The notes below the pieces were generated by a model. It was not told the DNA's origin. It made no database searches and saw nothing but the letters and a program-made list of their open reading frames with translations. Made by a program: the position numbers and the translations under genes. DNA of 7,282 bases. Source: ARS1285 sp039796495 (lineage in GTDB: Archaea > Nanobdellota > Nanobdellia > Pacearchaeales > GW2011-AR1). Shown here piece by piece: positions 1 through 4,699 of this stretch. Numbering within the stretch: position 1 is the stretch's first letter; the number at the start of each line of letters is the position of its first letter. The stretch lies in NCBI GenBank assembly GCA_039796495.1, contig JBDKJQ010000075.1, positions 1-7,282 on the forward strand, read 5' to 3'.

Positions 1-1311
1 ACCGACACCGTTACATCCCAGGTTGTACAATAGATTTTTGTTATAAGGATGCGGTCCGATGCATCGTAATTCAGTTTTAGTGTATCCCATCAGACCGTGC
101 CAGTGATATTTGTAAGAGATCAATTTCGGTGCAGCAGCATACGTTTTCTTCAAAAACCAGTCGATCTCCTGCTGCCACTTTTCAAAATACGGACGATCAC
201 GAATATATTCTTTGGTATCCTCAAGTTTTACCTCAGGCCCGCCCACTGAAACAAGCGTGCTCACACGCGCTTGCCGATCATACTTTCGCTTGGTGAGGTA
301 AAAATAAGGATCAGCTTCGCTGATATAGGCGGAAGGAAAGTAGCTGATTGCATTAGGTTTCAATAACTTTTTGTCAAGATACGCCGCCATATAGCCAATC
401 ACTCCGAAAACAGCGTCGTGAAAACTGCCGTCAATCGCCTTCCCGCTCTTATTCGAGATAAAAAGGTTTTCGAATCCGTTCGTACACAAGATAACTTTGG
501 ACGCAGTCACTTTATAATTTTGCTTCGTGTAAACAATTGCCGCATGTTTGTACAGCTTGATGATGTCGACAGGAGAAAACTCAAACAGTTTGATTCTTGT
601 CTTATACGTATACAAAAGAAATCCAAGCAGTTCTTCACAAAATAACGCAGAATTGAGGCATCCTTTCTTTGATCCCAGTGCAGCATAATACTGTCGATCT
701 TTTGTCTCAAGCAGTTTCATGATCGTGCGATGCGGGACAAACGCATAAAGTTTTTTATAAACAGCAGGGATTTCATCAAGAAACGGCGCCTCTTCTGAAA
801 CAAGAATAGTCTCAAACTGTATTCCTGCTGTATGTCGCAGGCGTTTATTTTCAAGATGAGTAATAAGTTGCTCAAATGTTGAGCAGCCTGCATAACCGAT
901 AAAATGAGAAAAATGTGCTTTGAGTTTGGTGCGACGGTAAACTTCCTCGAGTAAATCCCAGGCCATTAAAATTTCTTTTTGCCCGCGTGCCGCCATTGCA
1001 AGTCCATATTCTTCTGTAATTTTTGAAAACGGTTTCTCAAAATAGCTCGCAATCTGTCCCGCATTATGACCAGTTGCACCGTGTGCAATTTTATGTGCCT
1101 CAAGAAGGATTACGTTTTTTGTCGTATTTCTGAGGATAAAATAAGCGGTGCTGATACCTGCAATTCCTCCTCCTACGATTACCACATCCGTCTCCTCATT
1201 CGAACTGAGCACATCACGCGGTCGCCGTAGGGTTTGTAATTGTTCCAGCCACGGCGATTGATTTTCAAAACGCGCTCCGTGAGTATGGTTCTGATTATTC
1301 CTCTTCTTCAT
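1..1311 (-). CDS. FAD-dependent oxidoreductase, DAO family (partial, C-terminus beyond left edge)
   Basis: This is the N-terminal 437 codons of a flavoprotein of the D-amino-acid/glycine oxidase (DAO, PF01266-type) superfamily; the reading frame is open to base 1. Seen directly: a Rossmann dinucleotide-binding motif VVIVGGGIAGIST at about residues 43-55, followed by VILLE with the ribose-binding acidic residue at Glu71. A DAO-type GATGHNAGQ segment lies at 78-86, a substrate-domain stretch GCLNSALFCEELL at 217-229, a second Rossmann strand VILCTNGFE at 273-281, and the C-terminal GPHPYNKNLLYNLGCNGVG at 419-437, which resembles the family's final FAD-contacting loop. About 40 residues precede the FAD motif, including SPWLE, as in several amine-oxidising DAO proteins. 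The start is the ATG at 1311 because a TATA-like box lies about 25 bp upstream. Family members oxidise amino acids or other amines with FAD; the substrate here cannot be read from sequence. The protein is probably cytoplasmic, with no signal peptide seen. Confidence 0.9.
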   Translation of the reverse strand, partial: MKKRNNQNHTHGARFENQSPWLEQLQTLRRPRDVLSSNEETDVVIVGGGIAGISTAYFILRNTTKNVILLEAHKIAHGATGHNAGQIASYFEKPFSKITEEYGLAMAARGQKEILMAWDLLEEVYRRTKLKAHFSHFIGYAGCSTFEQLITHLENKRLRHTAGIQFETILVSEEAPFLDEIPAVYKKLYAFVPHRTIMKLLETKDRQYYAALGSKKGCLNSALFCEELLGFLLYTYKTRIKLFEFSPVDIIKLYKHAAIVYTKQNYKVTASKVILCTNGFENLFISNKSGKAIDGSFHDAVFGVIGYMAAYLDKKLLKPNAISYFPSAYISEADPYFYLTKRKYDRQARVSTLVSVGGPEVKLEDTKEYIRDRPYFEKWQQEIDWFLKKTYAAAPKLISYKYHWHGLMGYTKTELRCIGPHPYNKNLLYNLGCNGVG

Positions 1312-1330
1312 TTCCCAAAAAATCAAGATA

Positions 1331-1340
1331 ATTATTTAAG
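1331..1340 (-). promoter_or_regulatory. TATA-like promoter of the DAO oxidoreductase
   Basis: The minus strand reads CTTAAATAAT, centred about 25 bp upstream of the ATG at 1311. This spacing places transcription initiation at or within a base or two of the start codon, giving a leaderless mRNA. No Shine-Dalgarno-like sequence precedes the ATG. Confidence 0.6.
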
Positions 1341-1364
1341 TGTTGTGTGCACAAAAGGCAGGTA

Positions 1365-1437
1365 AGCCTGTACCGGGAATTGAACCCAGGACCTTTTGTT
1401 TACGAAACAAACGCTCTACCGACTGAGCTATACAGGC
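1365..1437 (-). tRNA. tRNA-Thr (anticodon CGU)
   Basis: The minus strand folds into a full cloverleaf. The acceptor stem GCCTGTA pairs with TACAGGC, the D stem GCTC with GAGC, the anticodon stem TTTGT with ACAAA, and the T stem CTGGG with CCCGG around the loop TTCAATT. The anticodon loop TTCGTAA gives CGU, reading ACG (Thr). The discriminator base is T (U73), usual for archaeal tRNA-Thr, and CCA is not encoded. A short T4 tract lies about 9-12 bases past the 3' end. The gene has its own TATA-like box and sits 47 bases downstream of a second tRNA-Thr. I see no intron. Confidence 0.95.
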
Positions 1438-1458
1438 ATGATTTTTCTAAATGATAGA

Positions 1459-1470
1459 TATTTAAAAATA
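1459..1470 (-). promoter_or_regulatory. TATA-like promoter of tRNA-Thr(CGU)
   Basis: The minus strand reads TATTTTTAAATA, centred about 27 bp upstream of the mature tRNA 5' end at 1437. Initiation would be expected at or just before the tRNA, so this gene can be transcribed independently of the neighbouring tRNA. Confidence 0.55.
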
Positions 1471-1478
1471 CTATCAAG

Positions 1479-1484
1479 AAAAAA
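1479..1484 (-). terminator. T6 tract ending tRNA-Thr(UGU)
   Basis: Six consecutive T residues on the minus strand begin with the tRNA discriminator base itself and continue directly past the 3' end. Oligo-T tracts terminate archaeal RNA polymerase. The tract lies between the two tRNA genes, which supports separate transcription. Confidence 0.5.
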
Positions 1485-1556
1485 GCCTGCAGAGGGAATT
1501 GAACCCCCGACCTACGGTTTACAAAACCGCCGCTCTACCGACTGAGCTATACAGGC
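1484..1556 (-). tRNA. tRNA-Thr (anticodon UGU)
   Basis: This is a complete cloverleaf on the minus strand. The acceptor stem GCCTGTA pairs with TGCAGGC with one G-U pair, the D arm is GCTCAGTCGGTAGAGC, and the anticodon stem GCGGT pairs with ACCGT. The T stem GGGGG pairs with CCCTC around TTCAATT. The loop TTTGTAA gives anticodon UGU, reading ACA and probably other ACN codons by wobble. The discriminator is T (U73), followed directly by more T residues, and CCA is not encoded. The first 26 bases are identical to the neighbouring tRNA-Thr(CGU), suggesting tandem duplication followed by divergence in the anticodon stem, anticodon and T stem. Confidence 0.95.
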
Positions 1557-1579
1557 ATAGTCTACGAAGAAAAGGAGAG

Positions 1580-1588
1580 TTTAAAAGT
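1580..1588 (-). promoter_or_regulatory. TATA-like promoter of tRNA-Thr(UGU)
   Basis: The minus strand reads ACTTTTAAA, centred about 28 bp upstream of the mature tRNA 5' end at 1556, a position compatible with initiation a few bases before the tRNA. It lies in a 94-base divergent region shared with the orphan gene starting at 1651. Confidence 0.5.
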
Positions 1589-1620
1589 ATTGTGTTAGAT
1601 GATCGACTTCAGAACGATAA

Positions 1621-1634
1621 TTTTTATAAACTTA
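1621..1634 (+). promoter_or_regulatory. TATA-like promoter of the orphan gene at 1651
   Basis: The plus strand reads TTTTTATAAACTTA, with its core centred about 24 bp upstream of the ATG at 1651. The spacing predicts a leaderless mRNA; the bases just before the ATG are all A/T and carry no SD-like motif. Confidence 0.6.
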
Positions 1635-1650
1635 AAAAATAAATATATCT

Positions 1651-2028
1651 ATGGATAAAAAAAGAATTAAGCGGACACTACGATTTCCCGAAGCACTCGA
1701 AATGAAAGAAACAGAAAATTTATTAGAATGCCTCTCAGAACTACGACTAAACAGCCAACAGACGACAGTAAATACTGACTATAAAAACCATAAAAGTTAT
1801 CAAGACGGCAAGAATCATTCACAAGGATCATTAAGTATAACAGGAAAACTGTTTGGACGAAACTATTCCGCTACAATTGATAATTCAAAAGTCACCGGTT
1901 TAGAAATAAAATTTTCAAGCGCAGAAGAAGCATTACACTGGTCAAGACCATTAGAACGGGTTACCCAAGAATATTTTGATAAACGTTTATTCTACAGTCA
2001 ACTACATGCAGACCCTTGTTGTATATAA
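1651..2028 (+). CDS. hypothetical protein, 125 residues (orphan)
   Basis: I do not recognise this protein. It reads as a basic N-terminus (MDKKRIKRTLRF), then a predicted acidic helix (ALEMKETENLLECLSELRL, about 15-33), then a polar Asn/Gln/His/Ser-rich linker (about 34-58). A strand-rich segment follows (SLSITGKLFGRNYSATIDN, about 60-78, then VTGLEIKFSS), and a helical C-terminus ends in ADPCCI with two adjacent cysteines. No signal peptide or membrane segment is visible. Support for it being a real gene comes from a TATA-like box 24 bp upstream of the ATG, no competing ORF in the interval, and a position between a divergent tRNA and a convergent operon. Function is unknown. The N-terminal charge could suit nucleic-acid contact, but this is only speculation. 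Confidence 0.7.
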   Translation: MDKKRIKRTLRFPEALEMKETENLLECLSELRLNSQQTTVNTDYKNHKSYQDGKNHSQGSLSITGKLFGRNYSATIDNSKVTGLEIKFSSAEEALHWSRPLERVTQEYFDKRLFYSQLHADPCCI

Positions 2029-2034
2029 AAAGTA

Positions 2035-2053
2035 AGAATGAATACTCATTTTA
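2035..2053 (+). terminator. possible weak hairpin plus T tract after the orphan gene
   Basis: Seven bases after the stop, AATGA pairs with TCATT around the loop ATAC, and the stem can extend by a G-U and an A-U pair into a T4 run. The stem is short and AT-rich, so it may be fortuitous. The T run alone could act in archaeal termination. It lies in the 54-base gap between convergent genes. Confidence 0.3.
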
Positions 2054-2077
2054 ATCATAAAGTACTCTAACGTGATC

Positions 2078-2082
2078 AAAAA
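2078..2082 (-). terminator. T5 tract directly after the Gins51 stop codon
   Basis: On the minus strand, TTTTT follows the TGA stop at 2083-2085 without a gap. An oligo-T tract is the usual intrinsic termination signal in archaea, and this is the expected end of the exonuclease-Gins51 transcript. Confidence 0.4.
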
Positions 2083-2637
2083 TCAATCCTCCACCCCTTC
2101 CGCTTTCTTATCAACAATCAAGATACTTGCAATCTCCTCTGAAATATTCACAATATCTCCTCGTTTGTAAGGGCCAAGCGCATTCCCCTCTAAATCCAAA
2201 AATTCCTCGGTATCCTCGACGAACACAATCATTTTATGCTTCTTTTTTTCCTGCTCAGTTCCCTTCAGTAATTCACTTATTTTTTTATCTTCAACTTCAA
2301 GTGATTTCATGATGCCGTCAAAGCAGTCTTTCTCAATGGCAAGCATGTTTTCAAAATCCCTCTTGCTAATACCGGTCTCTGCAGCAACAAATGCCAACTC
2401 TAAAATCTTCTTTTTCCGTCGAAGCATTAATTCTTTAAAAATAGCAAGAGAATTTTCAAACTGTTTCTTCGTTTTCAGGATAGTCTCGCTAAATTCATCA
2501 TCTTTCTTGTCAGCAAGTTCTTTCTTGTCTTTCAGATACGCACTTACTTCTTTAATAAAAATTTTTGGCAGTGGCTGCAATTGCTCGCTATATCGTTCTT
2601 TTCGTAATGCCTCATATAATTCATTGTACGTTATCAT
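2083..2637 (-). CDS. gins51: archaeal GINS complex subunit Gins51 (DNA replication)
   Basis: GINS is the archaeal/eukaryotic replisome factor that binds MCM helicase and GAN/Cdc45-type proteins to form an active helicase. At 184 residues the length fits Gins51 (Sld5/Psf1-like). The N-terminal helical A domain begins with ELYEALRKERYSEQLQPLP (residues 6-24), then FIKEVSAYLKDKK, then a long charged helix and the family-typical RRKKKILELAFVAAETG (73-89). The small beta-rich B domain is C-terminal (about 134-181): KMIVFVEDTEEFLDLEG, GPYKRGDIVNISEEIASIL. This A-then-B order is that of Gins51 rather than Gins23. The start overlaps the stop of the upstream DEDDh exonuclease (ATGA, 2634-2637), and a GGTG motif lies about 10 bases upstream, so translation is probably coupled. 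In many archaea gins51 neighbours primase or other replication genes; the exonuclease partner here is less familiar to me. If no Gins23 exists in the genome, a homotetramer is the likely form. Confidence 0.88.
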   Translation of the reverse strand: MITYNELYEALRKERYSEQLQPLPKIFIKEVSAYLKDKKELADKKDDEFSETILKTKKQFENSLAIFKELMLRRKKKILELAFVAAETGISKRDFENMLAIEKDCFDGIMKSLEVEDKKISELLKGTEQEKKKHKMIVFVEDTEEFLDLEGNALGPYKRGDIVNISEEIASILIVDKKAEGVED

Positions 2638-3263
2638 AGGGAATTCACACCTTTATTGCGAGTAGTTAAATAATGAGGGATTTCAAACCCATTAAAGGTC
2701 TCAAGTAATTTTTTTCCAAAAACAATCCGTGAAAAACATTCAGCAGTTAATTGCGCATCTTCAAGGGCATTGTGATGATTTCTTTCATCATTCATCCCGC
2801 AAAAATGAAGTACATTAGTGAGATTCATATCACTTTTTCCGTCGCGTATCAAAAAAGTTTCATGAACAAGAAAATATTTTAAAGAAGCGATACTGTGCAA
2901 ATCAAACGCGCGATGGGGGAGCGGAACTTCTTTTCTCATAAGTCCTGATGCGCGGGCTTTACATTCTATAAAGACTATATCAAACTGCGGATTTTGGCAG
3001 ATGCAATTTCTCACGCTTATTTTCTTGGCCCAATTAAAAAAATGCAGCAAAAGATCCTTTTGAGATTGTTTTGTTGTATCACGCAATTCCTCTTCACGTT
3101 TTCCTATGACTTCTAAAGCTCCACTTTCAACAACATTCTCGTCATCAATTCTCCCCTCTTCAAAAAAAATATTCGTGGGATTCTCCAATTCAATAGCCCC
3201 TATCTGCCATATCCCGCAGCGAACCGGATCAAGTCCGCTGGTCTCAATATCCACAACGATCAT
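2634..3263 (-). CDS. DEDDh-family 3'-5' exonuclease (DnaQ/RNase T-like)
   Basis: This is a 209-residue nuclease of the DnaQ-like superfamily, which removes nucleotides from 3' ends with two metal ions. Exo motifs are seen directly: Exo I DIETSG with Asp5 and Glu7, Exo II NPQFD with Asp95, and Exo III HNALEDA with His164 and Asp169 (H-x4-D, the DEDDh signature). All five catalytic residues are present. No polymerase, helicase or BRCT domain is fused, so it is a stand-alone exonuclease. The ATG at 3263 lies about 25 bp below a TATA-like box and is the first gene of a two-gene unit; its TGA stop overlaps the Gins51 ATG by four bases. Family members proofread DNA, trim RNA or degrade short oligonucleotides. 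The co-transcription with a replisome subunit suggests a role at replication forks, but this is inference. The central region (about 100-150) is not diagnostic of substrate. Confidence 0.88.
   Translation of the reverse strand: MIVVDIETSGLDPVRCGIWQIGAIELENPTNIFFEEGRIDDENVVESGALEVIGKREEELRDTTKQSQKDLLLHFFNWAKKISVRNCICQNPQFDIVFIECKARASGLMRKEVPLPHRAFDLHSIASLKYFLVHETFLIRDGKSDMNLTNVLHFCGMNDERNHHNALEDAQLTAECFSRIVFGKKLLETFNGFEIPHYLTTRNKGVNSL
2648..2654 (-). promoter_or_regulatory. SD-like site for internal Gins51 start
   Basis: The minus strand reads AAAGGTG about 10 bases before the Gins51 ATG. GGTG matches the anti-Shine-Dalgarno of archaeal 16S rRNA. It contrasts with the absence of such motifs before the other genes here and fits an internal operon gene that cannot be leaderless. 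Confidence 0.5.
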
Positions 3264-3283
3264 AAACCCTAAAAAAATCTTTC

Positions 3284-3294
3284 TTTATAATTTT
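3284..3294 (-). promoter_or_regulatory. TATA-like promoter of the exonuclease-Gins51 unit
   Basis: The minus strand contains AATTATAAAG, centred about 25 bp upstream of the exonuclease ATG at 3263, predicting a leaderless transcript. It lies in the 48-base gap after the mutase-like gene, just past that gene's T5 tract. Confidence 0.6.
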
Positions 3295-3306
3295 TGTTGT
3301 GATGAC

Positions 3307-3311
3307 AAAAA
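3307..3311 (-). terminator. T5 tract directly after the mutase-like gene stop
   Basis: On the minus strand TTTTT follows the TGA stop (3312-3314) with no gap. Together with the separate TATA-like box of the next gene it argues that the mutase-like gene and the exonuclease are separate transcripts. Confidence 0.4.
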
Positions 3312-3986
3312 TCAAACACTCACAGAATACACAAACACGCGGTTGTAGGGAATAAACCATTTTGTTGCCTGCTCACGCGACGCGCCTTCCATAATTTTCC
3401 GAAAAAGTCGTATAGAATTTCCATGCGCAGAGATAACAACATTCGCTTGCTCTCTTGCAATTAATTTTTTTAAATCCCTAATAAAACTCAAAACGCGCTT
3501 CTCAACGTCTTTAAACGACTCTCCTCCTGGAGGGCGCACCGAATAACCCCGATGGATCGCATCAAATTCCTCTTTCCCAAGCAGTTTCTCTACACGCCTC
3601 CGCTTTTCAACACTTAAGTCTCCAATTGCATCTCCTTCTTTCAATAGATCATATTCCTGCTTTCCCATTCCCCGTATAAATTCGTCATGAGAAACGCCAT
3701 TCAACTTTCCATAATTACGCTCAATCATACGATCATCCGTAAGTATCCGTCGGCATTCCGGATGAAATCGCAACACTTCATGTAAGCTATCGCCAGAGCG
3801 GGAAAGCCGTGTCTGAATTGCAATACCAATTTTCTTCGAGCGCAATCGCAAAGCGATCGTGTGCACCTGCCTTTTTCCCAAAGAGGTCAATTTCGGATCA
3901 TCCCACCCTGTAAAAATATGGTTTTTGTTATAAGAAGTCTGCCCATGTCGAAATAAATAAATGTAAAATTTCTTTCTCTTTTTCAT
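3312..3986 (-). CDS. histidine phosphatase superfamily protein, phosphoglycerate mutase (dPGM)-like
   Basis: This 224-residue enzyme belongs to the phosphohistidine (RHG) superfamily and most resembles 2,3-bisphosphoglycerate-dependent phosphoglycerate mutase, which interconverts 3- and 2-phosphoglycerate in glycolysis. Seen: LFRHGQTSYN with Arg13/His14, the nucleophile; HIFTGWDDPKLTSLGKRQ (23-40), close to the dPGM FTGW motif; TRLSRS with Arg63; ERNYGKLNG with the acid Glu89; RPPGGES (151-157); and SAHGNS with the second His188. Two dPGM substrate contacts look altered: the lysine equivalent to E. coli Lys100 is a histidine, and only one arginine of the usual Arg-Arg pair remains (HRGYS, 145-149). 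A phosphatase or another phosphosugar mutase is therefore possible. The ORF can be extended to a TTG at 4004, but the ATG at 3986 is preferred because it lies 26 bp from a TATA-like box. Many archaea instead use the cofactor-independent enzyme. Confidence 0.82.
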   Translation of the reverse strand: MKKRKKFYIYLFRHGQTSYNKNHIFTGWDDPKLTSLGKRQVHTIALRLRSKKIGIAIQTRLSRSGDSLHEVLRFHPECRRILTDDRMIERNYGKLNGVSHDEFIRGMGKQEYDLLKEGDAIGDLSVEKRRRVEKLLGKEEFDAIHRGYSVRPPGGESFKDVEKRVLSFIRDLKKLIAREQANVVISAHGNSIRLFRKIMEGASREQATKWFIPYNRVFVYSVSV

Positions 3987-4006
3987 CTCTCTACAAGATA
4001 ACAAGA

Positions 4007-4017
4007 TTATAAAAAAC
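4007..4017 (-). promoter_or_regulatory. TATA-like promoter of the mutase-like gene
   Basis: The minus strand reads TTTTTTATAA, centred about 26 bp upstream of the ATG at 3986. The T6 half abuts the TAG stop (4017-4019) of the upstream orphan gene, so the same bases may also act as that gene's oligo-T terminator. Confidence 0.6.
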
Positions 4018-4610
4018 TATTTGAGAAAAAGAGTATTATCCCAAAGAACATACCTACCAAGACAAACAGTGGAATAAGGCATCACCAAAAGACCTTGCCA
4101 GCAAGAAGTAGAAGAAAGAACATTATCGTTAGTACAATAAAAAGTGTTATCACGCTGCGGAGCAGCCATCGTAAGAGATTGCGAAAAATGAGTAAAGCCT
4201 CCTTCATGAAAAGAATTTCTTAAATCGTCAAGATTATTAAAAATGCTTCGCTGAGGAAGATGTTCAGTGTAAATCTTTTTTAAAAATGCAAACGCTTGAG
4301 TATCAGCATAATCCCCTCCCTTAACAGGGCGTCCTTCATAAAAATCATTATGAGCAAGAAGATAATTAATAAAAGAATCAAGTCGCTTTTCATATGTTTC
4401 TTTGCACGCATCATAAGAAAGAGAAGAAATATCAGTAGAGGAAAGAGGAAATTTTTGCAGTCCGACAAAAAAAGGTCTTACTTCGGCAGTTTCTCCCTGA
4501 AAACAATTGTATGAAGAATCGCTAGTACGAATCTGTAATGAAACACTCACCGGATCTTCGACACAAGCTGAAACAGATTCTAAAATTTTCAATCGGGAAG
4601 CTGAGTCCAT
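4017..4610 (-). CDS. hypothetical protein, 197 residues (orphan)
   Basis: I do not recognise this protein. It starts MDSASRLKILESV and carries polar segments, an acidic helix DACKETYEKRLDSFINYLLAHNDFYEG (about 67-93), a GGDYADTQAFAFLKKIYTEHLP segment (about 98-119) and a NNLDDLRNSFHEGGFTHFSQSL segment. The C-terminus is hydrophobic with cysteines (FYCTNDN, TSCWQG, STVCLGRY) and ends in DNTLFLK. There is no signal peptide and no clear transmembrane helix. The ATG at 4610 is preferred over an upstream in-frame TTG at 4616 because it lies 26 bp below a TATA-like box. It is divergent from ftsY with 89 bases between. Six T residues follow its TAG stop directly. Function is unknown, and no catalytic motif is visible. 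Confidence 0.7.
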   Translation of the reverse strand: MDSASRLKILESVSACVEDPVSVSLQIRTSDSSYNCFQGETAEVRPFFVGLQKFPLSSTDISSLSYDACKETYEKRLDSFINYLLAHNDFYEGRPVKGGDYADTQAFAFLKKIYTEHLPQRSIFNNLDDLRNSFHEGGFTHFSQSLTMAAPQRDNTFYCTNDNVLSSTSCWQGLLVMPYSTVCLGRYVLWDNTLFLK

Positions 4611-4630
4611 AGTCAAAAAGAAAGATTCTC

Positions 4631-4641
4631 TTTTTATAGAT
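4631..4641 (-). promoter_or_regulatory. TATA-like promoter of the 197-residue orphan gene
   Basis: The minus strand reads TCTATAAAAAG, with its core centred about 26 bp upstream of the ATG at 4610. It decides the start codon: the alternative TTG at 4616 would lie inside or upstream of the expected transcription start. Confidence 0.6.
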
Positions 4642-4669
4642 TATTATACTAAAACCAACGTTTCACTAA

Positions 4670-4680
4670 CCTTAAAAACT
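4670..4680 (+). promoter_or_regulatory. TATA-like promoter of ftsY
   Basis: The plus strand reads CCTTAAAAACT, centred about 25 bp upstream of the ftsY ATG at 4700, predicting a leaderless mRNA. It faces away from the promoter of the divergent orphan gene; the two boxes are about 40 bp apart. Confidence 0.55.
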
Positions 4681-4699
4681 TCCCCTTCTTCATCAAGAC

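Noticed and set aside
418..710. Two small ORFs (plus 418-645 and minus 507-710) inside the left region
   Set aside because: Both lie within the long minus-strand DAO oxidoreductase frame, which has recognisable FAD motifs; they are out-of-frame shadows.
1365..1556. tRNA pair as an integration site for a mobile element
   Set aside because: No integrase gene, no repeated tRNA 3' fragment elsewhere in the window, and neighbouring genes look chromosomal.
2127..2665. Plus-strand ORFs opposite Gins51
   Set aside because: They are antisense to a recognised GINS gene, and their Ser/Phe-rich translations are typical of reversed Lys/Glu-rich coding sequence.
3299..3311. GTGATGA resembling a C box of an archaeal C/D guide RNA between the mutase-like gene and the exonuclease
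   Set aside because: No CTGA D box follows within about 80 bases and no second box pair is present; the match is probably chance.
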